Part shown: in pieces, positions 1-7,914 of the stretch | Layout of the letters: every line of letters begins with the position of its first letter | How positions within the stretch are numbered: the first letter of the stretch is position 1 | NCBI GenBank assembly: GCA_016712225.1 | Contig: JADJRL010000003.1 | Coordinates: forward strand, 2,121,501-2,185,500 | Length of the DNA stretch: 64,000 bases | Origin: Candidatus Defluviibacterium haderslevense | GTDB lineage: Bacteria; Bacteroidota; Bacteroidia; Chitinophagales; Saprospiraceae | Direction: 5' to 3' | Translations under genes and position numbers: made by a program | The notes under the pieces: model-generated | What the model was told of the DNA's origin: nothing | Database searches by the model: none | What the model saw: the letters and a program-made list of their open reading frames with translations, nothing else

Positions 1-932
1 GGTTCGAGGCATAGTTCTTCAGAGACTTTGCCATGATGTTTAATAATTAAGGCATTGCCCGGCTTAATTTCTCTGATATCTTCAAGATCTAAATTAAAAG
101 CGGTTTGAAGCGCAGGTCTTTCAGAAGCCATGGCTACGATCTCATCATCATAATAATAGAAAGCTGGTCTAATGCCATTGGGATCTCTTAAAATGAAGGC
201 ATCACCATGACCTATCATTCCTGCCATTACATATCCACCATCAAATTTCTTAGCCGCTTTTTTAAGCACCCGACTGATATCTAAATGATCAAAAATCAAG
301 GGATTGATTTCAAGCTGATTAAAACCTTCGGGTTTGTACCAATTAAAAAGATGCTGGACCTCTTCATCCAGAAAGTGCCCTATTTTTTCAAGAACGGTTA
401 TGGTATCAGATTTAAGTTTAGGATATTGACCCAGACTTACCAGTTTATCGAAAAGCTCTTCGATATTGGTTAAATTGAAATTCCCTGCTAAAACTAAATT
501 ACGGCTTATCCAATTGTTTTCGCGGATGAAAGGGTGGACGGTTTCAATGCTGTTGTCCCCATGAGTCCCATAGCGCAAGTGACCTAATAATACCTCTCCT
601 GTGAATGGTTTATTATTTTTAAGCCAGGTTGGATCATTGAGTTGGTCTGAATCCAGATCTTTAAAATGAGAGTAAACGCCATCAAAGAGCGCTTGTAGAT
701 AATTAGGAGCATTACTTCTTCGTCTGGATATATATTTTTCGCCTGGTGTTATATTTAATTTTATGGTAGCCATACCAGCACCATCCTGACCCCTATTGCG
801 TTGTTTTTGCATCAGGAGCTGGAGTTTTTGTAAGCCATAGAAAGCACTACCGTACTTTTCATGGTAATAATCAAGTGGTTTTAATAATCTAATAAATGCT
901 AAACCGCACTCGTGCTGTATCTGGTCGCTCAT
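1..932 (-). CDS. purF: Amidophosphoribosyltransferase, N-terminal part (cut by window edge)
   Basis: First committed enzyme of de novo purine synthesis: it uses glutamine-derived ammonia to convert PRPP to phosphoribosylamine in the cytoplasm. Only the first 310 codons are present; the reading frame is open at the left edge. The start ATG is at 932-930. Cys9 in the motif ECGLAF is the expected class II glutaminase nucleophile, so a short eight-residue propeptide would have to be removed. Other glutaminase motifs seen are NRGQDGAG (about residues 46-53) and GHLRYGTHG (about 117-125), followed by a DPNGIRP motif near residue 255. The long insertions between these motifs match the Bacteroidota form of PurF rather than the shorter E. 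coli form. The assignment rests on recognised motifs; the phosphoribosyltransferase domain lies outside the window. Confidence 0.93.
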   Translation of the reverse strand, partial: MSDQIQHECGLAFIRLLKPLDYYHEKYGSAFYGLQKLQLLMQKQRNRGQDGAGMATIKLNITPGEKYISRRRSNAPNYLQALFDGVYSHFKDLDSDQLNDPTWLKNNKPFTGEVLLGHLRYGTHGDNSIETVHPFIRENNWISRNLVLAGNFNLTNIEELFDKLVSLGQYPKLKSDTITVLEKIGHFLDEEVQHLFNWYKPEGFNQLEINPLIFDHLDISRVLKKAAKKFDGGYVMAGMIGHGDAFILRDPNGIRPAFYYYDDEIVAMASERPALQTAFNLDLEDIREIKPGNALIIKHHGKVSEELCLE

Positions 933-1238
933 GGTTTAAAAGCTAGTTACAAAGATAAATGAATCATTTCATCCAACAAAATCATATAGAGAAGACTTTT
1001 TAACGTGGAATTGTTTAATAATTATCAGGTTAAAACGTATTTAATAGGCATACTTGAACAATTTTTAAAAATAAGCGTATCTAATGAATCTGAACATGTC
1101 AATTGAAATTACCTTTGTTCGGGGAAGTTATATAGCGCTATAGTGTTATTAAATGAACTAAAATTGAAATTTGAGCATAGATTTAATGCTTTGAATAACC
1201 CAAATTTATTTTCTTTAAAAATATTGATTTAGTACAAA
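933..1238. other. Divergent purF / mutL intergenic region
   Basis: This 306-nt AT-rich region separates two divergent genes. Apart from the purF promoter, it holds a plus-strand TACCTTTG box (1110-1117) that fits the -7 consensus but has no clear TTG at -33, so it is only a possible mutL promoter. I see no small reading frame or strong hairpin in it. Confidence 0.5.
950..979 (-). promoter_or_regulatory. Bacteroidota-type promoter of purF
   Basis: On the minus strand a TTTTG element (977-981) is followed after about 19 nt by TATCTTTG (957-950), matching the Bacteroidota sigma-ABfr consensus TTG / TAnnTTTG. The ATG lies 18 nt downstream of the -7 box, giving a very short leader. Inferred from consensus only. 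Confidence 0.6.
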
Positions 1239-3038
1239 ATGGCTGATTTAATCAAACTTTTGCCAGATGGAGTTGTGAACCAGATTGCTGCGGGTGAAGT
1301 TATTCAAAGACCAGCTTCTGTAGTCAAAGAGTTAATGGATAATGCCATTGACTCCGGTGCATCTGAAATTAAATTAGTGGTTAAGGATGCTGGTAAATCA
1401 ATGATTCAAATTTCTGACAATGGTTGTGGAATGTCTGTTACTGATGTAAGAATGTCATTCGAACGACACGCCACTTCAAAGATTAGACAAGCATCAGATC
1501 TATTTGATATACAAACTATGGGTTTCAGGGGTGAAGCTCTGGCATCGATTGCTTCTGTGGCTCAAGTGGACATGCGTTCCAAGCGACATAGTGATACTAT
1601 AGGAACCAAAATAGTAGTCGCAGATTCAAAGGTAAAGTCCCAAGAACCTTGTGCTTGTCCATCCGGAACTCAAATTCAAGTTCAACATCTATTTTATAAT
1701 GTACCGGCTCGGAGGAAATTTCTTAAATCGGATACGGTAGAGTTAAGACATATTCATGATGAATTTATAAATCAGGCCATTGCCCATCCTGAAATAAAGT
1801 TTATTTTTATTCAACAGGAGAATGAAATTTATCATCTAACACCGGGTAGTTTAAAAAATAGAATTGTTTCCATATTTGGGAAAAAATATCAGGAAGAATT
1901 AATACCATTAGAACAAGACACTGATGTTGTGCGAATATCTGGGTTTATAGGTAAGCCTGGTATCGCTAAGAAAGTCAGAGGTGAACAACTATTATTTGTA
2001 AATAGACGATTTATTAAAAGTCCCTATTTAAATCACGCGGTGATATCATCTTACCAAGAAATCATTGACCCACATTATTTCCCTTTTTTTATACTTTTTT
2101 TAAATTTAGATCCCACAAAAATTGATATTAATGTTCATCCCACAAAACACGAAATAAAATTTGATGATGAACGAGTTGTTTATAATTTTTTAAGAATATC
2201 TGTTAAATATGCCTTAGGTTCCCACACCATTTCACCACAACTTGATTTTGAAAATGCCAATCCAGGCATAGATAATATGTTTCAATCTAATCCTACCCAT
2301 TCCAAGCAAATACAGGGTTCAATTTATGAAAAGCCAATGAATATGGCACATTGGAAACAACTAACAATGCCTGAGGTGTCAAGAAATATAATTGAACAAA
2401 GGGAGTCAACATTATTTAACCCAAGCAATAGGGAAGTAGAAAACCAGGAATTTTTGAATGATGCTGTTGAAACCGAAGATCATCATCCAATCCAGATCCA
2501 TCAAAAATACATACTCATTCAAACTCGTAAAGGGATCATGTTTATTGACCAGCAATCAGCGCATGAACGAGTTTTATATGAATATTATAAAAAAGCCATA
2601 GGAGATCTTCCTCAAATAACTCAAAGGTTGTTATTTCCTCAAACACTACACCTGAACACACAAGATGCTATGTTGCTCAAACCACTTTTATCATCTTTTC
2701 ATCAATTGGGTTTTGAAATAGAAGAATTTGGATCAGATTCATTTATCATACATGGTATGCCTATGTTATTGGATGGAAAATTTAACGAAACTGAATTTAT
2801 ACATCAAGTTTTAGATCAGTACAAATTGAATTTAGAATTTCAATTGGGTGTGAATGAAAATATTTCGAGATCATTAGCCAAAAGCAGTTGCATAAAGGTT
2901 GGTAAAACTTTAACTGAATTAGAAATGAAGACCCTGATTGAGCAACTTTTTGAATGTGAAAATCCATACAAAAGTGCCAACGGAAAGACATGTTTTTATA
3001 TATTAACGATGGACGAATTAGCTAAAAAATTAAATTAA
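1239..3038 (+). CDS. mutL: DNA mismatch repair protein MutL
   Basis: MutL links mismatch recognition by MutS to downstream repair. The N-terminal GHKL ATPase is clear: NQIAAGEV, RPASVVKEL with the catalytic Glu, DNGCGM, ATSKI and GFRGEALASI, all within the first 110 residues. The family-typical second half follows a variable linker (about residues 330-410) and contains DQQSAHERVLYE near residue 440, a variant of the DQHA(x)2E(x)4E endonuclease motif. The final region lacks a recognisable CPHGRP motif and has SANGKT instead, so nuclease activity is uncertain. The ATPase motif reads ELMDNAIDSG where most homologues have ELVEN; the catalytic Glu and metal-binding Asn are kept. It is the first gene of an apparent four-gene operon; the next start is 8 nt past its stop. 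Confidence 0.95.
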   Translation: MADLIKLLPDGVVNQIAAGEVIQRPASVVKELMDNAIDSGASEIKLVVKDAGKSMIQISDNGCGMSVTDVRMSFERHATSKIRQASDLFDIQTMGFRGEALASIASVAQVDMRSKRHSDTIGTKIVVADSKVKSQEPCACPSGTQIQVQHLFYNVPARRKFLKSDTVELRHIHDEFINQAIAHPEIKFIFIQQENEIYHLTPGSLKNRIVSIFGKKYQEELIPLEQDTDVVRISGFIGKPGIAKKVRGEQLLFVNRRFIKSPYLNHAVISSYQEIIDPHYFPFFILFLNLDPTKIDINVHPTKHEIKFDDERVVYNFLRISVKYALGSHTISPQLDFENANPGIDNMFQSNPTHSKQIQGSIYEKPMNMAHWKQLTMPEVSRNIIEQRESTLFNPSNREVENQEFLNDAVETEDHHPIQIHQKYILIQTRKGIMFIDQQSAHERVLYEYYKKAIGDLPQITQRLLFPQTLHLNTQDAMLLKPLLSSFHQLGFEIEEFGSDSFIIHGMPMLLDGKFNETEFIHQVLDQYKLNLEFQLGVNENISRSLAKSSCIKVGKTLTELEMKTLIEQLFECENPYKSANGKTCFYILTMDELAKKLN

Positions 3039-3045
3039 AAAATGA

Positions 3046-3648
3046 ATGATACCAATTACTGAAGCTGTAAAACACTTATTGATCATCAACATACTTATGT
3101 TTCTCGGAACAAATACATTTATGGGGGATGAACAAAGATTAATTTTAGCATTGTTTTCTCCTGAAAGTGTTTTTTTTAGGCCTTGGCAAATTGTAACACA
3201 TATGTTTATGCATGGAAACTTTGAGCACCTAATGTTTAATATGTTAGCCTTGTTTTTTATTGGACCAATGATGGAAAACTATCTGGGAACCAAACGTTTT
3301 TTAAGTTACTTTTTTATATGTGGACTTGGCGGAGCTTTTCTGCACCTGGCGATCAAATGGTATGTTATTCATATTACTGGAGATGACAGTATGGTGAATG
3401 TTCCTGCTTTAGGGGCTTCAGGAGCTATCAATGGGTTGTTTATAGGACTGGCCTATTTATTTCCAAATTTAGAAATGTATTTAATGTTTATACCGATTCC
3501 AATTAAAGCCAAATACATAGCCTTTTTTGCAATAGCAATAGATTTAATTGGAGGGCTTAGTGGATATCAATCAGGTATTGCACATTTTGCCCATTTAGGT
3601 GGTGCGTTATTTGGATTTTTATTTTTAAAATCGTGGAAAAGAAATTGA
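3046..3648 (+). CDS. Rhomboid family intramembrane serine protease (first of a tandem pair)
   Basis: An integral membrane protease of 200 residues with about six membrane segments. Seen in sequence: the HGNFEHLMFNMLAL loop (rhomboid HxxxN-type motif), the nucleophile Ser125 in GASGAINGL, and the catalytic His183 in HFAHLGGALFG. These form the rhomboid Ser-His dyad, so it should be active. The substrate is unknown. It begins 8 nt after mutL and ends 6 nt before a second rhomboid, indicating co-transcription. Tandem rhomboids beside mutL are, to my knowledge, common in Bacteroidota. Confidence 0.93.
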   Translation: MIPITEAVKHLLIINILMFLGTNTFMGDEQRLILALFSPESVFFRPWQIVTHMFMHGNFEHLMFNMLALFFIGPMMENYLGTKRFLSYFFICGLGGAFLHLAIKWYVIHITGDDSMVNVPALGASGAINGLFIGLAYLFPNLEMYLMFIPIPIKAKYIAFFAIAIDLIGGLSGYQSGIAHFAHLGGALFGFLFLKSWKRN

Positions 3649-3654
3649 ATTTAA

Positions 3655-4536
3655 ATGTTTTCTGAAATTATAAAAGATGTAAAATATCAGATACGAATAG
3701 GAGGGCCATGGGTCAGGATTATTTTATTATGCGCTGCCGTTTTTTTTATAGTTAATATCATCAAATCCTATTTTATTTTTAGTCAACAAGGATTAAATAC
3801 GAATGAATATCAAACCATTTTAAAGTACATCGTATTATCCTCTTCGATTTGGCATAATTTTATTTTTCCATGGGTATGGATTACTCATTTATTTGTACAC
3901 GAAGGATTATTTCATTTTATTTGGAATATGGTAGCGTTGTATTGGTTTGGGCTAATAGTTGAAGATTTTATTGGAAGGAGGGCTGCATTAATTATTTTTT
4001 TCGAAGGAGGAATTGTTGGTGGAATCTTTTTTTTGTTGTCTTGTCAAGTGATTCCCTGGTACCAAAATCAGGGTTCCCATATTACTGCATATGGAGCATC
4101 TGCAGGTATTATGGCCTTACTATTTGCAGCTGCCAAAATTTCACCAAATTATAATATTCGTTTATTACTTATTGGAAATGTTCCTATTAAATATCTTGCC
4201 CTAGTATTATTGGTTTTAGATCTTTTGTTTATGAGTCAAGAGAATACAGGGGGGCATATTGCTCATATTGGAGGAGCATTATTTGGATATCTGTATATTT
4301 TTTTATTAAGAAAAGGTATTTCATTAGATCCTGGAAAATTAATTGTTCCTAAGTTAAATTCACCTAAGACGTCGACATATCAACAAAAAAAACAACATTC
4401 TAAGAAAGTGCCAATAGTTGCCAATGACAATAAAGAAGAAAGGTTGAATCAAATATTAGAAAAAATAAAAAGAGAAGGTATTGAAGTACTTACAGCAGAG
4501 GAGAAATATTTTTTAGAAGAAATGAGTAAGCACTAA
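3655..4536 (+). CDS. Rhomboid family intramembrane serine protease with cytoplasmic tail
   Basis: Second rhomboid of the pair, 293 residues. It carries the HEGLFHFIWNMVAL loop, the nucleophile Ser149 in YGASAGIMALL and the catalytic His204 in HIAHIGGALFGYLY. Unlike its neighbour it has an extra N-terminal membrane segment and a charged C-terminal tail of about 80 residues ending in a small helical region (EERLNQILEKIKREG), which resembles the short conserved tail domain (DUF6576-like) of Bacteroidota rhomboids. Low similarity outside the motifs suggests that the two proteases cut different substrates. It ends 2 nt before the next start, so translation may be coupled. Confidence 0.92.
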   Translation: MFSEIIKDVKYQIRIGGPWVRIILLCAAVFFIVNIIKSYFIFSQQGLNTNEYQTILKYIVLSSSIWHNFIFPWVWITHLFVHEGLFHFIWNMVALYWFGLIVEDFIGRRAALIIFFEGGIVGGIFFLLSCQVIPWYQNQGSHITAYGASAGIMALLFAAAKISPNYNIRLLLIGNVPIKYLALVLLVLDLLFMSQENTGGHIAHIGGALFGYLYIFLLRKGISLDPGKLIVPKLNSPKTSTYQQKKQHSKKVPIVANDNKEERLNQILEKIKREGIEVLTAEEKYFLEEMSKH

Positions 4537-4538
4537 TT

Positions 4539-5585
4539 ATGGTATTTTTTTTAGCGATTAATATTGTGTGGGCCATATGTTGTGTGGTTTTATATTTAGT
4601 TGTTGGAGTTGATCCCAGGTCATTTTGGATTTTTTCAATATCCAGTTTATTGGTTCCTGCCAGTTTTTTTATTAATTTAATGTTTGTCATATTTTGGATT
4701 TTTTTTAAGTGGCGAAATGCATGGATTTCCTTTATTTTGTTATTATTTTCCTTTAATTATTTGAATAAATTTATTGCGTTTAATGATTCAAACAATCAAG
4801 GTAAATGTAAAAGCAGTGCCATTACTGTAATGAGTTATAATGTTTATGGTTTGAAAAACTTAAAGGATACCATAGATCAAAGTCAACTCACCAATAAGCA
4901 ACAGTTTACTTCATTTTTAAGAAAAACAAATCCTGATGTATTGTGTGTACAAGAGGATAATTTGTTTGCTGATGGTGTGATTAATAAAACAGGACTATTT
5001 CCCTATTTTCATTATTTAATTAATCATGGTGCTGCCATTTATTCTAAACACCCGATATTAGATAACGGCCAGGTTGATTTTGGCACAAAAACCAATAGTT
5101 GTTTATGGGCGGATTTATTAATAGATGGAAAAAAACTTAGAATATATAGTGTGCATTTGCAGTCGAATCGAATTTCATCAGAAATTGAAAGACTTGCAGA
5201 TAACGATGTAGAAATAAATGAACAAAATTTAAATGTGATCCGACGGATGATGGTTAAATACCGTAGAATGTCCATTCGTAGAGCGGAGCAAGCCATCCAG
5301 GTTAAAAATCATGCAGCGAATTCACCTTTTCCTGTGATTATAGCAGGTGATTTCAACGACACGCCCTATTCATATGCATATGAACAATTGACTGAAAAGA
5401 GGAAGGATAGTTTTTTAGAATGTGGAAAGGGCATTGGCAGTACTTTTGTTGGCGCTTTGCCTGGATTAAGGATAGATTTTGTTTTGGCGGACGAGAAGAA
5501 GATTGAATTTTGTTTTCATCGCGTTATGCAAACCACCTTTTCAGATCATAATCCTGTATTTACAAGTTTGTATTTAAAATATTGA
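4539..5585 (+). CDS. Membrane-anchored endonuclease/exonuclease/phosphatase family protein
   Basis: The first 85 residues hold three hydrophobic segments; the rest is an endonuclease/exonuclease/phosphatase (DNase I-like) domain facing the periplasm or cytoplasm. Catalytic motifs in order: MSYNVYGL, CVQEDN (metal-binding Glu), YSVHLQSN, AGDFNDTP (catalytic Asp/Asn), RIDFVLAD and SDHNPV (general-base His). All active-site residues are kept. The natural substrate of this membrane-anchored subfamily is not known to me; phosphodiester or phosphomonoester hydrolysis is inferred from the fold. It is the last gene of the mutL operon and is followed by a hairpin. Confidence 0.88.
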   Translation: MVFFLAINIVWAICCVVLYLVVGVDPRSFWIFSISSLLVPASFFINLMFVIFWIFFKWRNAWISFILLLFSFNYLNKFIAFNDSNNQGKCKSSAITVMSYNVYGLKNLKDTIDQSQLTNKQQFTSFLRKTNPDVLCVQEDNLFADGVINKTGLFPYFHYLINHGAAIYSKHPILDNGQVDFGTKTNSCLWADLLIDGKKLRIYSVHLQSNRISSEIERLADNDVEINEQNLNVIRRMMVKYRRMSIRRAEQAIQVKNHAANSPFPVIIAGDFNDTPYSYAYEQLTEKRKDSFLECGKGIGSTFVGALPGLRIDFVLADEKKIEFCFHRVMQTTFSDHNPVFTSLYLKY

Positions 5586-5605
5586 AAATTATAAGGATTA
5601 AAAAC

Positions 5606-5643
5606 ATTTAAAGCATCCAATATGGTAATTGAATGCTTTAAAT
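5606..5643 (+). terminator. Hairpin closing the mutL operon
   Basis: A perfect 11-bp inverted repeat, ATTTAAAGCAT (5606-5616) and ATGCTTTAAAT (5633-5643), with a 16-nt loop, 20 nt past the last stop codon. There is no strong T-run after it, so termination is probable but not certain. Confidence 0.55.
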
Positions 5644-5740
5644 ATTGAAATTCGTTATTCAGGGAAAACTTATAGTGTTATTAAGCTGGTCTGGAGCCAG
5701 TGTAGGATATTTCATTCATTATTTAACATGTTCAAAGGTA

Positions 5741-5970
5741 AGTGGGTGCCTGCAAAAGTGCTAATACTTTCGTACTAACGCAGGGAACTTTTAAACGAGC
5801 GTATGATTTTGGGTCAAAATCAAGCATTTTAGACCTTATAAAAAGACCTAAATGTTATAAGTTCTTGGAGTGATACATGATGAAAACGTTAAATCTGATG
5901 TACGGGTAAGCCTGAAAGTCTAACTCAGGAACGTAGGAAAGCATAAATAAGGGAGAATTTAGCGTTAAAC
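5741..5970 (+). ncRNA. Candidate structured RNA with nested stem-loops (possible group II intron-like fragment)
   Basis: No reading frame covers this stretch, but complementary blocks nest cleanly. CCTGC (5749-5753) pairs with GCAGG (5780-5784) around an inner AAAGT/ACTTT stem (5755-5770). GATTTTG (5805-5811) pairs with CAAAATC (5815-5821). AACGTTAAAT (5885-5894) pairs with ATTTAGCGTT (5957-5966) with one G-U, enclosing TACG/CGTA and CCTGA/TCAGG stems. The GTG-rich 5' end and the adenosine-rich, GGTAAGCCTGAAAGTC-like internal loop resemble domain I of bacterial group II introns, but I see no domain V and no reverse transcriptase nearby. The strand is inferred from the neighbouring genes. An intron relic, a riboregulator of the downstream peptidase gene, or a stand-alone RNA all remain possible. 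Confidence 0.45.
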
Positions 5971-6003
5971 CGTTTTTTAATCATTTGGACAAGCTTAATA
6001 GAA

Positions 6004-6032
6004 TTGGCAATGATTTAGTTTTTATAGATTTG
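6004..6032 (+). promoter_or_regulatory. Bacteroidota-type promoter of the M14 peptidase gene
   Basis: TTG (6004-6006), an 18-nt spacer and TAGATTTG (6025-6032) match the TTG / TAnnTTTG consensus; the ATG is 16 nt downstream. A 6-bp inverted repeat GGACAA (5987-5992) / TTGTCC (6030-6035) brackets this promoter and might be an operator or a fold-back element. Confidence 0.55.
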
Positions 6033-6048
6033 TCCATACTTATGCGTT

Positions 6049-7785
6049 ATGATTAGAATTATTGTGGTTTCTTATATTTTGATATTATTCAACTTTAACA
6101 TTGGAAGATGTCAATCCTTGTTAACCCCGTTTGAATTAGATTCCAATAAGACCGCAACTTATCAGGAATGTATCGATTTTTATAAGACATTGGCCAGAAA
6201 ATCAAGTATGATCCATGTTCTTTCCGGAGGACCTTCAGATGTAAGTTTTCCCATTCATATTGTAGTGATAGATAAAGATGGCTTAACAGATCCAAAAGAC
6301 ATTAGAAAGAAAAAACGATCTATAATTTTAATCAATAATGGGATCCATCCTGGTGAGCCAGAAGGAATAGACGCAAGCATGATTTTTGCCCGTAAAATGG
6401 TTTTGGACAAAGCTAATCTAGCATACATGAATAAGGTTTCTTTAATTATCATTCCGATTTATAATATCGGGGGAAGTTTATTAAGAAATAGCACCAGCCG
6501 GGTTAATCAAAATGGACCTATGGCATATGGATTCAGAGGTAATAGACAAAATCTGGACTTAAATAGAGATTTTATAAAATGCGACAGTAAAAATGCAAAG
6601 ACCTTTTCTAATATATTCAACCAATGGAATCCTGATATATTGATCGATAATCATACTTCTGATGGAGCTGATTATACCTATAATATTACTTTGCTCGCTA
6701 GTCAAAAAAATAAGCTGAATGTAATTTTGGGAGATTATATGTATAATAAATTTATTCCATCCATTTATGCTTCAATGAATTTATTGAATGAACCTTTAGT
6801 TCCCTATGTAAATGTTGAAGATATTCCGGATCATGGGATTTATGATTTTATGGATAGTCCAAGATTTTCTTCTGGATATGCTGCAATACACAATAGTTTC
6901 GCATTTATGATCGAAACGCATATGCTTAAGTCCTATCATTTAAGGGTCAAAGCAACAATAACCCTGATGCGACAATTTATGTATTATGCATCAACGCATG
7001 CTCAGGAAATCATAGATGCCAGAGCTGATGCATTTAAATATGATAAACATTTAAAGGTCTTTCCAATTTCATGGAAATTTGATGAGACACAACATGATTC
7101 AATATGGTTTAATGGATATGAGGCAGAGTATAAGCCGAGTCAAATTCATTCTTCGAATAGATTGATATATAATCGTTCAAGACCTTTTGTCAAGAAAATT
7201 CCTTTTTACAATAAATATGTTCCCCAGATTAAAGTTGAAAAACCAAAATTTTATATTATACCGCAATCTTATGATCGGGTGATTGAACTATTGAAAATAA
7301 ATGGTGTCAAAATGACAAAATTGAATGTTGATACAATGATTTTTGGGTCATTTTATAAGATACTTCATTATAAAACAACTGATTTACCATACGAAAATCA
7401 TTATTTGCATACGAAGATCGAAGTAGAGAAAATAAACATGAAGTATCCCTATTTCAAAGGTGATTATTTAATCCATACGGATCAAAATAATATTCGTTTT
7501 ATCATAGAAACTTTGGAGCCCCAAGCACCAGATTCTTATTTTGCCTGGAATTATTTTGATGGTATATTAATGCGTAAAGAATATTTTTCTGACTACCTTT
7601 TTGAAGATAAGGCATATCAATTATTGGAAGAAAATGCTGAACTTCGAATCTTATTTAATCAGTATATTAATTCAGATAGTTTGAGTACCAAAAATCTTTC
7701 AGACCGATTAGAATTTATATATAATCATTCTGTTTATTGTGAACCCTATTTTAATATATATCCTGTAGGTAGGATTGAATACTAA
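6049..7785 (+). CDS. Secreted M14-family zinc carboxypeptidase
   Basis: A 578-residue exported peptidase. Residues 1-22 form a signal peptide (hydrophobic core ending before CQS). The zinc motif HPGE has His100 and Glu103; NLDLNRDF supplies the substrate-binding Arg, DNHTSDG holds the third zinc-ligand His, and MIETHM contains the Glu expected as catalytic acid/base. The M14 domain covers roughly residues 30-330; the remaining 250 residues form a C-terminal region that I do not recognise. It probably trims peptides in the periplasm or outside the cell. It appears monocistronic, with its own promoter and the structured region upstream. Confidence 0.88.
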   Translation: MIRIIVVSYILILFNFNIGRCQSLLTPFELDSNKTATYQECIDFYKTLARKSSMIHVLSGGPSDVSFPIHIVVIDKDGLTDPKDIRKKKRSIILINNGIHPGEPEGIDASMIFARKMVLDKANLAYMNKVSLIIIPIYNIGGSLLRNSTSRVNQNGPMAYGFRGNRQNLDLNRDFIKCDSKNAKTFSNIFNQWNPDILIDNHTSDGADYTYNITLLASQKNKLNVILGDYMYNKFIPSIYASMNLLNEPLVPYVNVEDIPDHGIYDFMDSPRFSSGYAAIHNSFAFMIETHMLKSYHLRVKATITLMRQFMYYASTHAQEIIDARADAFKYDKHLKVFPISWKFDETQHDSIWFNGYEAEYKPSQIHSSNRLIYNRSRPFVKKIPFYNKYVPQIKVEKPKFYIIPQSYDRVIELLKINGVKMTKLNVDTMIFGSFYKILHYKTTDLPYENHYLHTKIEVEKINMKYPYFKGDYLIHTDQNNIRFIIETLEPQAPDSYFAWNYFDGILMRKEYFSDYLFEDKAYQLLEENAELRILFNQYINSDSLSTKNLSDRLEFIYNHSVYCEPYFNIYPVGRIEY

Positions 7786-7866
7786 AGCTTTTAATGAATT
7801 AATATAATAGTTAAGAATTGGGCTTATATTAAGTATTAATTTAAGAAAGCATTTATTAGAATGCAT

Positions 7867-7874
7867 TATCTTTG
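7867..7874 (+). promoter_or_regulatory. -7 promoter box (TATCTTTG) before the first TMTC-like gene
   Basis: This exact match to TAnnTTTG lies 40 nt upstream of the ATG. No TTG is found at the usual -33 distance, so the assignment is tentative. Confidence 0.4.
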
Positions 7875-7914
7875 CGGGTGAAATCAACTTGTCACTGTAT
7901 TTAATACTAGATTA

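Noticed and set aside
285..473. Plus-strand 62-codon frame at the left edge
   Set aside because: It is antisense to purF, whose conserved glutaminase motifs support the minus-strand reading.
5741..5970. A complete group II intron or a retron
   Set aside because: No domain V hairpin and no reverse transcriptase gene in the vicinity; only a domain I-like fold can be argued.
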